NCBI GenBank assembly: GCA_025362115.1
Contig: JANYIK010000201.1
Location: 1 to 6,333, forward strand
Direction: 5' to 3'
Length of the DNA stretch: 6,333 nucleotides
From: Methylophilaceae bacterium
GTDB lineage: Bacteria; Pseudomonadota; Gammaproteobacteria; Burkholderiales; Methylophilaceae
Made by a program: the position numbers and the translations under genes. Positions 5,049-6,333 of the stretch are shown in pieces; position 1 is the stretch's first letter; the number at the start of each line of letters is the position of its first letter. The notes beneath the pieces were generated by a model. It had not been told where the DNA came from. It did no database searches and was given only the letters and a program-made list of their open reading frames with translations.

Positions 5049-6323
5049 ATGAGCACCTCCTTGCAAACCCGTATTGATGCTGAACTGATACGACATCTCT
5101 ATACCCAATTACCCGTCAGCCAAGCTGCCAGTGCGGGAGCTTTAGTAGCGGTGATCATTGGTTTGAAGCAGGAAGCCTCTACGCATTTCTTGGCGACATG
5201 GGCGACTTTGCATATTGTTGTGATGCTGGCGCGCCTATTATTGATGTTCGCCTTCCGTAAGCACGAACCGATTCCGGCTGAAGACATGCGGTGGTGGAAT
5301 AACAGTTTTGTTTTTGGCGCTGGGGTAGCTGGTGTGGTGTGGGGATGGGCGGGTTATAACTTGATGGGCGTGGCCTCTCTCTCTGGGCAATTGTTAGTGA
5401 TGTTTGCTGTTGGAGGCATTATGGCAGGGGCATCCCAGTCGCTTTCATCTTGGATGAAAGCCTATATTGCGTTTTGCCTGCCATTAGCGTTACCTCCAAC
5501 CTTCTGGTTATTGACTCAACCGCAGACGAACTATCACATCATGTCTCTGCTCATGGTGTTGTTTGTAGTGGCTTCTTTTTCTTTGGCAAGAAAATCCGGG
5601 CGCTCCTTGAGTGATGCACATTGCTTGCATTTTGAGAATAAAGGTTTGGTGGATGAGCTTGGTGTTGAGGTAACAATACGCAAAATCTCAGAAGCGCGCC
5701 TCACCGATTACAACGAGGTGTTGTCAAAATTGGCACGGCAACACCCCTACGAAAGCGTACTCAAAGCCATCAACGTGATGTTGGAAAGGCATATTCCAGG
5801 CTGTAAAAGTTCGATCATGACTTTGGAAGAGGGGGGCAAGTGGCTACAAATGGCTTCTGCGCCCAATTTGCCGGCAGCTTACAGTCAAGCCATCTATCGT
5901 ATCCCGGCGGAGCAGGGAGTAGGTTCTTGTGGCACTGCGGTGTCTACCAACCAACCCGTTACCTCAGCAGACATCAAGAGTGACCCGTTGTGGATAAATT
6001 ACAAAGATATTATGGATATTGCGCTGGCGCATGGTTTGGCCGCTTGTACGTCTTTCCCCATACAGAATTTTGAGGGTAAAGCGATGGGGACTTTTGCTGT
6101 ATACCACCCGCAGTCACATTACATGACTAAGGATGAAAATGCTTGCTTATCATCGGCAGCACACTTGGCCGGTGTGGTGTTAGAGCGTAGACGCAGTGAG
6201 GAGAGGCTACATTATCTAGCACACTATGATGGTCTGACTGCTTTGCCCTCAAAATTCTGTATGGGGAAAGACGTACAAGCGGCCAAACCATGCGCCAGCG
6301 CAATATCCATAATATCTTTGTAA
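5049..6323 (+). CDS. membrane sensor with GAF domain and start of a GGDEF domain, frame broken near 3' end
   Basis: The open frame encodes 424 residues. A hydrophobic N-terminal region with about six membrane segments (near 24-39, 47-69, 85-106, 111-130, 137-155, 162-180) is followed by a helical linker. A GAF domain (about 220-380) has the GSCGTAV (292-298), DPLW (312-315), GLAACTSFPI (329-338) and MGTFAVYH (346-353) motifs typical of GAF modules in GGDEF/EAL proteins. RLHYLAHYDGLTALP (386-400) is the standard opening of a GGDEF diguanylate cyclase domain. After Lys402 the frame departs from GGDEF sequence and stops at 6323, while matching sequence continues in another frame. The product as written would therefore lack cyclase activity; an intact gene would make or degrade cyclic di-GMP. 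The ATG at 5049 is 51 bases after envZ and has no clear Shine-Dalgarno; co-transcription with ompR-envZ is possible. I do not recognise the membrane domain as a named MASE type. Confidence 0.8.
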   Translation: MSTSLQTRIDAELIRHLYTQLPVSQAASAGALVAVIIGLKQEASTHFLATWATLHIVVMLARLLLMFAFRKHEPIPAEDMRWWNNSFVFGAGVAGVVWGWAGYNLMGVASLSGQLLVMFAVGGIMAGASQSLSSWMKAYIAFCLPLALPPTFWLLTQPQTNYHIMSLLMVLFVVASFSLARKSGRSLSDAHCLHFENKGLVDELGVEVTIRKISEARLTDYNEVLSKLARQHPYESVLKAINVMLERHIPGCKSSIMTLEEGGKWLQMASAPNLPAAYSQAIYRIPAEQGVGSCGTAVSTNQPVTSADIKSDPLWINYKDIMDIALAHGLAACTSFPIQNFEGKAMGTFAVYHPQSHYMTKDENACLSSAAHLAGVVLERRRSEERLHYLAHYDGLTALPSKFCMGKDVQAAKPCASAISIISL

Positions 6324-6333
6324 TTTATCCACA
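6254..6333 (+). pseudogene. GGDEF domain continuation in a shifted frame, cut by window end
   Basis: Reading from 6254 gives ILYGER, later MRQRN and then NIHNIFVIY. These line up with the GGDEF-domain consensus after LPNR (a-L-F-x-D-R-L ... A-x-R-x-x ... v-A-L-L-F-I-D) at the correct spacing. One missing A in the AAAA run at 6251-6254 would join this frame to the upstream gene as LPSK-ILYGER. Between about 6271 and 6288 the original frame reads VQAAK, which also looks GGDEF-like, so further compensating indels are possible. The GG[D/E]EF signature itself would lie beyond the window. Confidence 0.6.

Overview
The window looks like chromosomal DNA of a Gram-negative proteobacterium, most likely a betaproteobacterium of the Nitrosomonadales/Gallionella/Methylophilales kind. 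This is inferred from the EnvZ/OmpR pair, the ygfZ/ygfX neighbours, the TfoX_C remnant, a periplasmic EF-hand protein and a Neisseria dRS3-like inverted repeat. The genus cannot be fixed from the sequence alone.

Layout. Bases 1-124 hold a dRS3-like inverted repeat and the promoter/operator of a type II toxin-antitoxin operon. Bases 125-630 encode YefM (antitoxin) and YoeB (mRNA interferase), with a 4-base GTGA overlap. The yoeB stop overlaps the stop of a 25-codon minus-strand fragment that reads as the start of a TfoX C-terminal-domain gene, apparently cut off by the toxin-antitoxin module. Directly upstream of the fragment on the minus strand lies ygfZ (705-1733), a folate-dependent Fe-S maintenance protein. 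Divergent from ygfZ, with only about 15 bases between the starts, is a small two-helix membrane protein of the YgfX/CptA family (1749-2144). It converges on a secreted two-EF-hand protein (2151-2663, minus strand).

A 292-base intergenic region (2664-2955) contains a perfect 13-bp hairpin, two small stems and tandem TTGTAA decamers. It precedes an ompR-envZ two-component operon (2956-4997, ATGA overlap). The last gene (5049-6323) encodes a multi-pass membrane sensor with a GAF domain and the very beginning of a GGDEF domain. Its reading frame breaks at an A-run at 6251-6254, and GGDEF-like sequence continues in another frame to the window edge.

How the genes work together. Three independent blocks are present: a plasmid/chromosome-type toxin-antitoxin module with its own autoregulatory operator; housekeeping genes (ygfZ, ygfX); and envelope sensing/signalling genes (EF-hand, OmpR/EnvZ, GAF-GGDEF). 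I see no clearly new multi-gene system. The points most worth a second look are the truncated TfoX_C gene at the toxin-antitoxin junction, the GGDEF frame break, the unexplained hairpin cluster upstream of ompR, and a pattern of -10-like boxes lying 6-7 bases before ATG codons that lack a Shine-Dalgarno sequence.
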